This document shows positions 1 to 7,059 of a DNA stretch of 15,654 nucleotides, one piece after another. Position 1 is the stretch's first letter, and every line of letters starts with the position of its first letter. Origin of the DNA: JOPF136 sp035541255. GTDB taxonomy: Bacteria > Acidobacteriota > Terriglobia > Acidiferrales > UBA7541. The notes under the pieces were generated by a model. The model did not search any database and had not been told where the DNA came from. It was given only the letters and a program-made list of their open reading frames with translations. The translations under genes and the position numbers were made by a program. The DNA lies in contig DATKNR010000103.1 in NCBI GenBank assembly GCA_035541255.1, forward strand, positions 1-15,654, read 5' to 3'.

Positions 1-94
1 GGAGGCGGGTGCGCTTGCTGGAGCGAAGGAATGCCGCTAGGATGACGATAATAGAAGGGGAACGGCATCGCCTGAGGAGAGGATCCGGAGAAAG

Positions 95-415
95 ATGAAG
101 GAGCATTCGGACCAGCGGTCGAGCCCGCGCGTGCCGGCGCGAATCGAGGTGCAAGTGGAAGGGCGTGACCGGGCGCACAAACCCTTTACGGAACACACAG
201 CGACGCTCCTGATCAACCACGGCGGGGCGCTGATTGCGCTGGCAGCGGAACTTGACCTGAACGACCGGCTGACCATCAAAAACCAGCAGAACGGGAAATC
301 GGCGGGATGCCGCGTGGCGTGGCGCAGCGTATCGCAATTGAACGGAAGGTGGAGTTACGGGATTGCGCTGACCGAGGCGGAAGGGGACTTCTGGGAAGCG
401 GGCGTGCCGGCCTGA
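95..415 (+). CDS. PilZ-like domain protein with degenerate c-di-GMP motif
   Basis: A 106-residue protein with the size and pattern of a single PilZ domain. Residues 8-12 (RSSPR) fit the RxxxR motif near the N-terminus that contacts cyclic di-GMP in canonical PilZ proteins. The second motif, normally [D/N]xSxxG before a Gly-Ala-Leu turn, reads LINHGGAL around residues 39-46, so the Asp/Asn and Ser positions hold Leu39 and Asn41. Fold membership is likely, but canonical c-di-GMP binding is doubtful. No signal peptide or membrane segment is seen, so the protein is probably cytoplasmic. The ATG follows a good ribosome site (ggagaaag). It stands alone on the + strand and converges on the next gene with a 21-nt gap. 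A possible weak promoter is TTGCTG (15-20), a 17-nt spacer and TAGGAT (38-43). A link to the pilus operon 7 kb away is speculative. Confidence 0.75.
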   Translation: MKEHSDQRSSPRVPARIEVQVEGRDRAHKPFTEHTATLLINHGGALIALAAELDLNDRLTIKNQQNGKSAGCRVAWRSVSQLNGRWSYGIALTEAEGDFWEAGVPA

Positions 416-436
416 GGCCCCGCCACCGCTCCGCGG

Positions 437-1954
437 CTACTGCTGCACAGGCGGGGCGGTCTTCGAAAGACTTTCCACGCGGAATCGCTTGTAGTCGAAA
501 TATCGCGTCACTTCCGTGGCGCGGAATCCCTTCACGAGCAAGACGCGCGCGCCGATGTTGGCCTCTTCGTAGGTCGGCAGCCACACCTCGTCGTTCAGAA
601 AGGCCTGCTCGAAGACAAAGCCGGTGCCGCGCTGGAGGTTGACCAGCAGGCCGCCGGCGATCCGGGCATCGCTGGTGAAATACGCTTCGAGGCGCACGAC
701 GTCGAGCGCCTTCTCGTCGATCCAGATGACGCCGGCGAGTTTCTGCACGATTTTTTCGGCCAGCTTGTGGGGCTTGAACTCGGGATTGCCTTCGAAATCG
801 AAGACCAGCACATCCTGTCCGCGGAAGCGTTCGCGGCGTGGATTGATGAACTGGCAGGCGCGGAGAAAGGAGTCAATGCCGACGTCGTCATCGTCCTCTT
901 TTTCCTTCTTCCCTTCCTCGCGCGCTTTCTCTTCCCTGGCTGCCTTCTTGGCGGCGCTTGCCTGGATTTCCTCGACGCGCTTTCGGGCACGGTCGTTTTC
1001 CTTTTGCTGGTCGGCCTCGCTGAGCGGCTTGCCGTCTTTCTTGACGAGGGTGGACACTTCATGGCCCAGCAGATAGAAAAAGGTGTACTCGCTGGTTTCG
1101 TGCCGCTTCACCGAGCCGTCGCCCGAGTATTCGGTCTGCTCCTCGATCCGTGACCCGGCGTAATTTTCCTTGAGCTTGTCGATGGCCTTCTGGTTCTTGT
1201 CGATCTGCTCGAAGAGCTGCTTCAAGTCCGGAAGCTTCGCCTGGGACTTGCGTGGGAAATCGAAGACGTGATCGGGGATGGTCTGGTTGACCACGATTCG
1301 AGTGACCGAGACGTGAGAGACCGCGAAGCCGAGATGAATTTCGAGAGCGTGCGGGAGCTGTATGCCGCTCTCAGCCCGGTAATCGGAATAGAGGATTTCG
1401 CGATCCGGGGCACCGGGAGGGGCGGCCTCCTTCAGCAGGAGATGCGATTGGGAGTCGAAGTACAGTTCACGCTTGACGCCGGAGGCGGTGACGACTTCGA
1501 CCTGGTCGGCAGGACGGCCGCCGACGGCGGAATGAGCGATCCAGGTGACGGTGAGCTTATTGGACTTGAGATCGACGAGGCGGGTGTTGGCAATCTGCGC
1601 GACGGCTTCCACCCCGGAGGCATCAGCGCCCTGAAGGGTGACCGGGTGACCGGGCTCAGTCTCGCGCCAGGAGGACTTGCCATTGTAGGCCTCGATGAGC
1701 CGGGCATCACCGGAGAGGAGCTCGAAATAGTAGCGATTGGGGCGGCGCGTATCGAGGGTGAAGGTGCCGCCGGCGGCTTGCCCGGAGGGAGCGACGGCCC
1801 CCTCCAGCGAAAGGCTGCGCAGGTGTGAGAGAGCCTTGGAGCCCCCGGAGGCTTTCACGTACTGCTCGACGATCTTGCGGGCGTCCTGCGGGCGCGCCGG
1901 TGGCGCGCAAAGGAAGAGCAGGCCGGGAAGAATGAAATACAGGCGAAGACGCAT
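437..1954 (-). CDS. Secreted two-domain LolA-like protein with acidic/basic charged linker
   Basis: A 505-residue protein with an N-terminal signal peptide (residues 1 to about 23; hydrophobic LYFILPGLLFLCAPPA). Cys16 is not in a good lipobox, so a lipoprotein is unlikely. Residues 25-235 look like a LolA/LolB-type beta-sheet domain: a QYVKASGGSKAL start, YNGKSSW near 90, LYFDSQSHLLLKE near 164-176, then YSDYRAESGIQLP. The neighbouring upstream gene shows the same landmarks in the same order, so the two are paralogues. Residues 309-357 are highly charged, with runs of Lys/Glu/Arg ending in DDDD, probably a helical or disordered linker. Residues 358-497 form a second predicted beta-rich domain (INPRRERFRGQDVLVFDF, then GVIWIDEKALDVVRLE), suggesting another outer-membrane-lipoprotein-sorting-like fold. 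Its location is probably periplasmic. It is the last gene of the run, 50 nt after the preceding stop. Function is unknown; lipid or lipoprotein binding is a fold-based guess. Confidence 0.75.
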   Translation of the reverse strand: MRLRLYFILPGLLFLCAPPARPQDARKIVEQYVKASGGSKALSHLRSLSLEGAVAPSGQAAGGTFTLDTRRPNRYYFELLSGDARLIEAYNGKSSWRETEPGHPVTLQGADASGVEAVAQIANTRLVDLKSNKLTVTWIAHSAVGGRPADQVEVVTASGVKRELYFDSQSHLLLKEAAPPGAPDREILYSDYRAESGIQLPHALEIHLGFAVSHVSVTRIVVNQTIPDHVFDFPRKSQAKLPDLKQLFEQIDKNQKAIDKLKENYAGSRIEEQTEYSGDGSVKRHETSEYTFFYLLGHEVSTLVKKDGKPLSEADQQKENDRARKRVEEIQASAAKKAAREEKAREEGKKEKEDDDDVGIDSFLRACQFINPRRERFRGQDVLVFDFEGNPEFKPHKLAEKIVQKLAGVIWIDEKALDVVRLEAYFTSDARIAGGLLVNLQRGTGFVFEQAFLNDEVWLPTYEEANIGARVLLVKGFRATEVTRYFDYKRFRVESLSKTAPPVQQ

Positions 1955-2004
1955 CGGCTCAGGAATTGAAACGCACGGAGAAGACGGATAGTTCCCGTGC
2001 AGGG

Positions 2005-2796
2005 CTATTTGCCGGCAGAGTGCGCGGAGGGCTTGGCAAATTTTGCGGGATCAATCGGCACATTCTGCCGGATATCCGTAAATTTGACCTGCCACGCGAC
2101 ATGGGGGTCGCGATGCTGCAGGAGCGAGGGGACCTGAACGCCGTCCACGGTAATGTAATCCAGGTAGCGGTGTTCGCTGGGGACATTGCCCTCTGAAGTG
2201 GCCTGAACGCTGTCGTGGCGGACGAGCAGGCCCGTCTCCACATCGAAATAAAAAATCTCCGGGGGACCCTGGGCGGGAGAAGCCTGAAGAACCCAAACGG
2301 GGCGGTCGGCCTCCATCACTTTCGTTACTACGCGAATATCCGCGAACAAATCGTGAAGGTGCGATTCGTAGAGAAAGTGGCTGCTGCGGCGGAGTTGTTC
2401 AAGCTCCAGACCGCTAATTCGATGCACGCCGGAATGAGGCTCCGCTGACCAGCCGGTCTTGCCGTCGAAGACCAGGATGTGCTGACTGCCATCGGAAAGG
2501 GAAACCTCGGAAAAAAAACTGTCGGGGGCCTGCATATCGAGTTCCGCGGTGCCGGAAATTTGCTGGGCAGAAATTTCAAAGGTGCCTTTCATTATCCGAG
2601 AATTGATCTTGCGAAGCGCATTCTCGCCACCGAGTGCGACAACGTAGCGGGCGAGCACCTCGTCTGCCGGAGGAAGCGGCGTGGCGGCAGAAGAAGAGGC
2701 GGCCGAGCCGGCAGCCGCGGGAGCTGACGGACTCTGTGCAAGAGAAGGCACGGCGCAGACGAAGGCGAACGCAAGGAATGAGAGCAGTCGCTTCAC
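2005..2796 (-). CDS. Exported LolA-like protein, GTG start coupled to alaX
   Basis: A 263-residue protein with a clean Sec signal peptide (MKRLLSFLAFAFVCAVPSLAQ, cleavage near residue 20), then a Ser/Ala/Pro linker to about residue 42. One LolA-like domain follows: YVVALGGENALRKI at 51-64, VFDGKTGW at 109-116, IFYFDVETGLLVRHD at 181-195 and YLDYITVDGVQVPS at 211-224. A longer reading exists upstream, but the GTG at 2796 is preferred: it directly precedes the signal peptide, has AAGGAG eight nt upstream, and overlaps the upstream gene's TGA as GTGA, typical of translational coupling. It is the first of two tandem paralogues; the second adds a linker and an extra domain. The protein is probably periplasmic or attached to the outer membrane. 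The family resembles outer-membrane-lipoprotein-sorting proteins, but no specific ligand can be read from the sequence. Confidence 0.75.
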   Translation of the reverse strand: MKRLLSFLAFAFVCAVPSLAQSPSAPAAAGSAASSSAATPLPPADEVLARYVVALGGENALRKINSRIMKGTFEISAQQISGTAELDMQAPDSFFSEVSLSDGSQHILVFDGKTGWSAEPHSGVHRISGLELEQLRRSSHFLYESHLHDLFADIRVVTKVMEADRPVWVLQASPAQGPPEIFYFDVETGLLVRHDSVQATSEGNVPSEHRYLDYITVDGVQVPSLLQHRDPHVAWQVKFTDIRQNVPIDPAKFAKPSAHSAGK

Positions 2797-4022
2797 GAGT
2801 GTGTCTCCTTTTCCAACGAAGGGCTGAAACTGAGACGCTGTGCGGCGGTTTCGAGGATGCCTTCCAAACGTCCGGGCGCCGCAGGCTCGGGACAACTACC
2901 CTGGGCGAAATCGCGCGTGCCGCCTCCCTTCCCTGCCACCGCAGCGAGGGCCGAACACAAAAGCGCGCTTATGTCACCGGGCAGACCGGGTGATTGAGCG
3001 AAAACAACGTGACCGCCCGGGAGCGCGGCGAGCAGCGCCACGCCCGGGCCGCATTCGACGATGCGACTGGCCAGCAGGCGGAGATAGTCGGCGTCAGCAG
3101 GATCGAGAATGCGGCGGACGATGCGAGGGGCATCGCCGGCGGCGGGCGCCTGGTCCCAAAATTCGCGCGCTTCAAAGGCGGCGAGGCGGGACTGGAGATC
3201 TTTGCGCTGGCGATCGCCCTGGCGGCGATCTTCGGAGGCGCGGGCGACCAGCATGGGGAGATCTGCCGGTGCGCCACCGAGCGTTCGGGCAGATTCGAGG
3301 AGCAGGCGGCGGTCCTCGCGTGCGACGGCGAGCGCGCGGCCGCCGCAGACGAATTCGACGCGCCAGTTCCCCTTCTGCTTTTCGCACTTGCGCAGCAACA
3401 TGAGGCCAATCTGCCCGGTGCGGGAGACGTGGGTTCCGCCGCAGGGCTGAAGCTCCACCCCTTCGATCTCAATCGCGCGGAGAATGCCGTCGCGTTGAAC
3501 TTCCTTGCGCACGCCAGCAGCAGCCAGTTCCTCGCGGGTGCCGAGGCGGATGTGGAGGGGGCGGTCTTCGAAGATGATTTCGTTGACACGCTGCTCGATG
3601 CGGACTAGCTGTTCGGGAGGAATGCCGGGAGCGGCAAGATCGATGGCGGAAATCTCGCGGCCGAGGTGGAAGGAGACGGTCTGGTATCCGAACAAATCGA
3701 GGAAAATGGCGGAGAGCAGGTGCTGGCCGGAGTGCTGCTGCATGTGGTCAAAGCGGCGGGGCCAGTCGATGGCGCCGCGCACGGGGCCTTCGGGGAGTGG
3801 CGAGTCGGTGATGTGGAGGATGTCGCCAGACTCGTCTTCGGAGACTTCCACGACATTGGCCGAGCCGAGACGGCCGGTGTCGAAGGGCTGGCCGCCAGAT
3901 TCGGGATAGAAGGCGGTGCGGTCGAGGCGGACGACGTGGCTGGCGCCGGAGGGCGTGGAGGAAAGGACGCGGGCGTCGAACTCGGTGAGGAAGCTGTCGC
4001 GGTAGTAGAGGCGGTCAGTCAT
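2793..4022 (-). CDS. alaX: Alanyl-tRNA editing protein, AlaX type (AlaRS-like editing plus DHHA1-like domain)
   Basis: A 409-residue freestanding trans-editing protein, predicted to hydrolyse mischarged Ser-tRNA(Ala) (and possibly Gly-tRNA(Ala)) in the cytoplasm. The N-terminal beta-barrel carries TAFYPESGGQPFDTG (36-50), as in the AlaRS editing region. The zinc-binding editing site is visible as H97xxxH101 (QQHSGQHLLSA) and C194xxxH198 (PCGGTHVSRTG). Residues 225-285 are helical, and the C-terminal part with GKGGGTRDFAQG (364-375) matches the DHHA1 domain of alanyl-tRNA synthetases. No aminoacylation domain is present. The length fits the long AlaX class. The ATG at 4022 starts the family-like MTDRLYYRDS; an ATG six codons upstream has no ribosome site. 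The 3' end overlaps the next gene's GTG start by four bases. The upstream gene ends 48 nt away on the same strand. Confidence 0.93.
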   Translation of the reverse strand: MTDRLYYRDSFLTEFDARVLSSTPSGASHVVRLDRTAFYPESGGQPFDTGRLGSANVVEVSEDESGDILHITDSPLPEGPVRGAIDWPRRFDHMQQHSGQHLLSAIFLDLFGYQTVSFHLGREISAIDLAAPGIPPEQLVRIEQRVNEIIFEDRPLHIRLGTREELAAAGVRKEVQRDGILRAIEIEGVELQPCGGTHVSRTGQIGLMLLRKCEKQKGNWRVEFVCGGRALAVAREDRRLLLESARTLGGAPADLPMLVARASEDRRQGDRQRKDLQSRLAAFEAREFWDQAPAAGDAPRIVRRILDPADADYLRLLASRIVECGPGVALLAALPGGHVVFAQSPGLPGDISALLCSALAAVAGKGGGTRDFAQGSCPEPAAPGRLEGILETAAQRLSFSPSLEKETHS

Positions 4023-4070
4023 TCTGGTCTCAGTTCTCATGGGTCGCGAAACTAATCAGGACGGGAGCGA

Positions 4071-4610
4071 TCAGCTCGGTTCCCACGAATTATCATAGGC
4101 CCGTTCCTCGGGACCGATATTGCCGATGTTAATTGTAAACGCCGAATTGCCCTCATCCTCCGAGTCACCAATCGTCAGCACCATCGAGATGACCAAGAGG
4201 AGATCCACGTCGTTCTCTACGCGTAGTTCGAATTGCTGGCCCTTACCAAGCTGAAATCGATTCTTGGTGAACGCAGCGATTTGGCGCTCGCGCAGAAAGA
4301 TGGAGTACTTCAGCCCCTTATGTTGATATAGACGGTAGAACTCCCCGCCATCCTGGCAGACGTAGACCGGCTTCCACAGTTTTTCGGCACGGAAGCGGCA
4401 GACTCTGCCATCTGCAAACGCAAAATCGTACTTCTTTGGAAAGCTCAGAATATGCCCCTTGATGCTCACCAGAATCTTGCCGCCAGGGCCGTAGATGTAG
4501 ACGTTGTCGCGAATCGAAAACGGCTTCTTCGCGGAATAAATCGCGGCCGGCGTTGTGATGGTGTAATACGAACCGAGCGAAAACGGCCCTTCCTCGATGA
4601 TGATATTCAA
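4071..4610 (-). CDS. LURP-one-related / tubby C-terminal-like protein
   Basis: A 179-residue protein resembling bacterial LURP-one/DUF567 (tubby C-terminal-like) proteins. It shows alternating short beta strands: FSIRDNVYIYGPGGKILVSIKG at 31-52, a KYDFAFADGRVCRFRAEK stretch around 60-77, RQIAAFTKN at 109-117 and a DVDLLLVISMVLTIGD segment at 134-149. This order (strand, Gly turn, strand, central hydrophobic helix) is typical of the family, whose bacterial role is poorly known; membrane-phospholipid association is suggested from the scramblase-like fold. There is no signal peptide. The start is read as TTG at 4610 with CGGAG seven nt upstream; no in-frame ATG lies early enough. Base composition is visibly lower in GC than the neighbours (28 of 60 bases are G/C in 4081-4140, against 43 of 60 in 7141-7200), so recent acquisition is possible. 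Confidence 0.7.
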   Translation of the reverse strand: MNIIIEEGPFSLGSYYTITTPAAIYSAKKPFSIRDNVYIYGPGGKILVSIKGHILSFPKKYDFAFADGRVCRFRAEKLWKPVYVCQDGGEFYRLYQHKGLKYSIFLRERQIAAFTKNRFQLGKGQQFELRVENDVDLLLVISMVLTIGDSEDEGNSAFTINIGNIGPEERAYDNSWEPS

Positions 4611-4765
4611 GGGGCGACTCCGGGAACTACCTCCCCATCGGATGGCTACAGTTTAGCGCGTCAGAAGAAAGACGGCGAGAGATACACTCCCATCCTCCAT
4701 GCCGAAGGTAAGAATGCACTGGCAGGCCATCCTCAGGCGCCGCAATGGCTGGACTGGAGTAGCTA

Positions 4766-5935
4766 TCACCCGAGGGCGCGGTGCCAGACCTCGAGATATT
4801 TGTAGCCGGTGCCGGTGTTGAAGAGCACCACGCGATCGGCGGGCTTTAGCCAGCCCTGTGCGGCGAGTTTGCGCGCGGCAACGACTGTGGCGGCGCCCTC
4901 GGGGGCGGCGAAGATTCCTTCCCGTGAGGCCAGTTCCCTTCCCGCCTGGAACATTTCGTCGTCGGTGGCCGCGATCACGGTGCCCGCCGTGCGGCGGATG
5001 GAGGAGAGGATTTCCACGTCGGCGAAGGGCTTCGGGACGCGCAGGCCGGATGCCGCGGTATGCGCGTTGGGGAACATCTCGACGGTGTCGCGACCCGCCT
5101 GCCAGGCGGCGAGGAGCGGAGCGCATCCAGCGGCCTGCACGGCGACCATTCGCGGACGATCGCGGCCGATCCAGCCCATCGCTTCCATTTCATCGAACGC
5201 TTTGACCATGCCGATGAGGCCGACGCCTCCGCCGGCGGGATAGATGATGACGTCGGGCAGGCGGCCGTCGAACTGCTCCCACAGTTCGTAGCCCATGGTT
5301 TTCTTGCCTTCGACGCGGTAGGGCTCCTTGGTGGTCGAGACGTCGAACCAGCCCTCGCGGGGAGCGTGCTCGGCAACGTAACGGCCGCAGTCGGAGATGA
5401 GGCCGTCGAGTTTGCGAACGTCGGCGCCGGCGGCAAGGCACTCGATGACGTTGGCCTGTGGGGTGTCCGCGGGCATGACGATCACAGCGCGAAGGCCGGC
5501 GCGAGCGGCGTAGGCGGCGAGCGCGCCTCCGGCGTTGCCGGCGGTGGGGATGGCGAGTGTGGCGGCGCCGAGCGCCTTTGCACAGGTAACGGCAGCGGAA
5601 AGGCCGCGGGCCTTGAAGGACCCTGTAGGATTCAGCCCTTCGTCTTTGACATGGAGCTGAGGAAGGCCGAGGTTTGCGCCGAGGCGCAAGCAGTGAACGA
5701 GCGGTGTCATGCCTTCGCCGAGCGAGACACGTTCACCAGGGGGAAGAACCTCGTCATAACGCCACATGGTGGATGGGCGGGAGGCGAGGGACTGGCGGGT
5801 GAGCGTGCGGGCGGCACGCGCGAGATCGTAACGGGCGAAGAGGGTGCGGCCACAGTCGCAGAGATTGCGGAGGACGCCAGCGGGACAGGTTTTGCCGCAG
5901 CGGGTGCACTCGAGGTGCGTAAGAGTCGAATCCAC
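4766..5935 (-). CDS. thrC: Threonine synthase (PLP-dependent)
   Basis: A 389-residue fold-type II PLP enzyme that converts O-phosphohomoserine to threonine and phosphate, the last step of threonine synthesis. An N-terminal zinc ribbon is formed by C10, C13, C26 and C28 (CTRCGK...LCDCG), as in the archaeal-type threonine synthases. The PLP lysine is K108 in NPTGSFKARG. The cofactor phosphate and ring contacts are TAGNAGGALA (131-140), the Gly-rich PAGGGVGL (233-240) and the C-terminal NTGTGYKYLE (373-382). Substrate recognition (GEGMTPLV, 73-80) is also typical. The start is GTG, with no convincing Shine-Dalgarno sequence; the next in-frame Met (residue 57) would remove the zinc ribbon, so GTG is kept. 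The gene is divergent from the + strand hydrolase. Its spacer holds a hairpin with a T run that might attenuate it. A cysteate or other beta-elimination relative is possible but less likely. Confidence 0.92.
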   Translation of the reverse strand: MDSTLTHLECTRCGKTCPAGVLRNLCDCGRTLFARYDLARAARTLTRQSLASRPSTMWRYDEVLPPGERVSLGEGMTPLVHCLRLGANLGLPQLHVKDEGLNPTGSFKARGLSAAVTCAKALGAATLAIPTAGNAGGALAAYAARAGLRAVIVMPADTPQANVIECLAAGADVRKLDGLISDCGRYVAEHAPREGWFDVSTTKEPYRVEGKKTMGYELWEQFDGRLPDVIIYPAGGGVGLIGMVKAFDEMEAMGWIGRDRPRMVAVQAAGCAPLLAAWQAGRDTVEMFPNAHTAASGLRVPKPFADVEILSSIRRTAGTVIAATDDEMFQAGRELASREGIFAAPEGAATVVAARKLAAQGWLKPADRVVLFNTGTGYKYLEVWHRALG

Positions 5936-5975
5936 GAGCGTTGAGCGTAACGGACGGGGATAGGCGGTTCAATCG

Positions 5976-6006
5976 AAAAACCGCGCGCAGCCAGGAGTGG
6001 CTGCGC
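5976..6006 (-). promoter_or_regulatory. Hairpin plus T run upstream of thrC (possible attenuator or terminator)
   Basis: A perfect inverted repeat has 9-bp arms GCGCAGCCA (5985-5993) and TGGCTGCGC (5998-6006) around a 4-nt loop. Read on the minus strand it is followed by GCGG and then TTTTT, so it resembles an intrinsic terminator on the thrC strand, 40 nt before the thrC start. A candidate minus-strand promoter lies further upstream: TTGTCC (6074-6069), an 18-nt spacer and TATAGG (6050-6045). If that promoter is real, the hairpin would sit in the thrC leader. Otherwise it may block antisense transcription between the divergent genes. The 4-nt gap between stem and T run weakens the terminator reading. 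Confidence 0.4.
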
Positions 6007-6040
6007 CACAAGCGAGGATGAGTGGCCAGCCTTGGCACTA

Positions 6041-7051
6041 ATGTCCTATATTTTTGCCGTGGGCAGAAGGACAAGAAACCGGCGATTCGCGGCGAGGCAG
6101 GCAGCACTTATGGCCGCGGCATCACTGGCGACTGCAATCTTCGCGATCGGGCTGGCGTCAACGCCGCGACCGGCTGGCGCCGCAGGCCAGATTGCGATTC
6201 GGGTGACCCTGCTGGGAACGGGAAATCCGCGGCCGGTGATCTCTCGATTCGGGCCGAGCACACTGGTGGAAGCGGGAGGAAAGAAATTCGTTTTCGATTG
6301 TGGCCGCGGCGCGACGCAACGGCTGTATCAACTCGGTGTTCCGTTCAACGATGTGGACATGCTTTTCCTGACGCATCTGCATTCGGACCATACGGTGGGA
6401 ATTCCGGACCTGTGGCTGACGGGCTGGGTGATGGGGCGGAGAGTGCCGCTGCGCGTGTGGGGGCCGGCAGGCACTAAGGCGATGATGAGTGGGCTGGAGG
6501 AGGCGTACGCGTTCGACGTGCATATCCGGCGGGACGTGGACGAACAGTTGCCGAGCGAAGGGGCGAAGATCGAGGCGCACGACATTGAGCCGGGCGTGGC
6601 GTACGAGCAGGGCGGGGTGAAGATCACAGCGTTCCTGGTGGACCACGGGGTGGTGAAACCGGCGTACGGATACCGGGTTGATTACGGGGGACATTCCGTG
6701 GTGCTCTCGGGTGACACCCGGCCGTCAGAAAACCTGATCCGGAATGCGCAGGGAACGGATGTGCTGATCCATGAGGTGCTGGACCTGGAGTCGTACATGG
6801 GCGCCGATAAGACCTACACGGCGGCGCAAAAAGACAAAGTGGTTGCCCATCACACGACGGGAGAGGAAGCGGGGGTGGTGTTCGAGCGGGTGAAGCCGCG
6901 GCTGGCGGTGTATTCGCACATCGTGCCGCCGAACGCGCCGGACGTAATTGCCGATGCGCGCAAACATTACTCCGGGCCGCTGGAGCTGGGAGAGGACCTG
7001 ATGAGCATCGAGATTGGCGAGCACGTCGTGGTTCATCATCCCCCGCAGTAG
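6041..7051 (+). CDS. Exported MBL-fold hydrolase, RNase Z/ElaC-like
   Basis: A 336-residue metallo-beta-lactamase-fold protein. The metal-binding motif THLHSDH lies at 111-117 (His112, His114, Asp116, His117). Further probable ligands are His202 (LVDHG), Asp225 (VLSGDT) and His293 (YSHIVPP), the arrangement seen in RNase Z/ElaC and related arylsulfatase-like enzymes. Unlike cytoplasmic RNase Z, it has an Arg-rich N-terminus followed by a hydrophobic stretch (about residues 20-47, ending PRPAGA), so it is probably exported; the RNRRF context is only a poor Tat match. The ATG at 6041 is preferred over a TTG three codons earlier. An ATG at 6113 would leave a signal without basic residues. No start has a strong ribosome site. 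The HAD gene follows after 8 nt. The substrate cannot be assigned; export argues against tRNA 3' processing. Confidence 0.82.
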   Translation: MSYIFAVGRRTRNRRFAARQAALMAAASLATAIFAIGLASTPRPAGAAGQIAIRVTLLGTGNPRPVISRFGPSTLVEAGGKKFVFDCGRGATQRLYQLGVPFNDVDMLFLTHLHSDHTVGIPDLWLTGWVMGRRVPLRVWGPAGTKAMMSGLEEAYAFDVHIRRDVDEQLPSEGAKIEAHDIEPGVAYEQGGVKITAFLVDHGVVKPAYGYRVDYGGHSVVLSGDTRPSENLIRNAQGTDVLIHEVLDLESYMGADKTYTAAQKDKVVAHHTTGEEAGVVFERVKPRLAVYSHIVPPNAPDVIADARKHYSGPLELGEDLMSIEIGEHVVVHHPPQ

Positions 7052-7059
7052 AATGAACT

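Noticed and set aside
3..98. A frame reading into the window and ending at 98 in an ATGA overlap with the PilZ start, as if it were the end of an upstream gene
   Set aside because: It is very Arg-rich and uses AGG, AGA and ATA codons that are rare elsewhere here. Another frame ending at 40 is equally plausible as an upstream gene end, so neither is called.
767..1153. + strand open frame opposite the 505-residue gene
   Set aside because: It is opposite a gene with a signal peptide and a paralogue, and has no ribosome site. Its hydrophobic look comes from antisense of the Lys/Glu-rich linker.
1973..2000. Inverted repeat GCACGG/CCGTGC between the two LolA-like genes
   Set aside because: Only six base pairs with a 16-nt loop and no T run, so it is within what chance gives in high-GC DNA.
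4611..4765. A tRNA or small gene in the spacer between thrC and the LURP-like gene
   Set aside because: No cloverleaf or T-loop-like sequence was seen. The only short minus-strand frame (about 15 codons) lacks a ribosome site and coding character.
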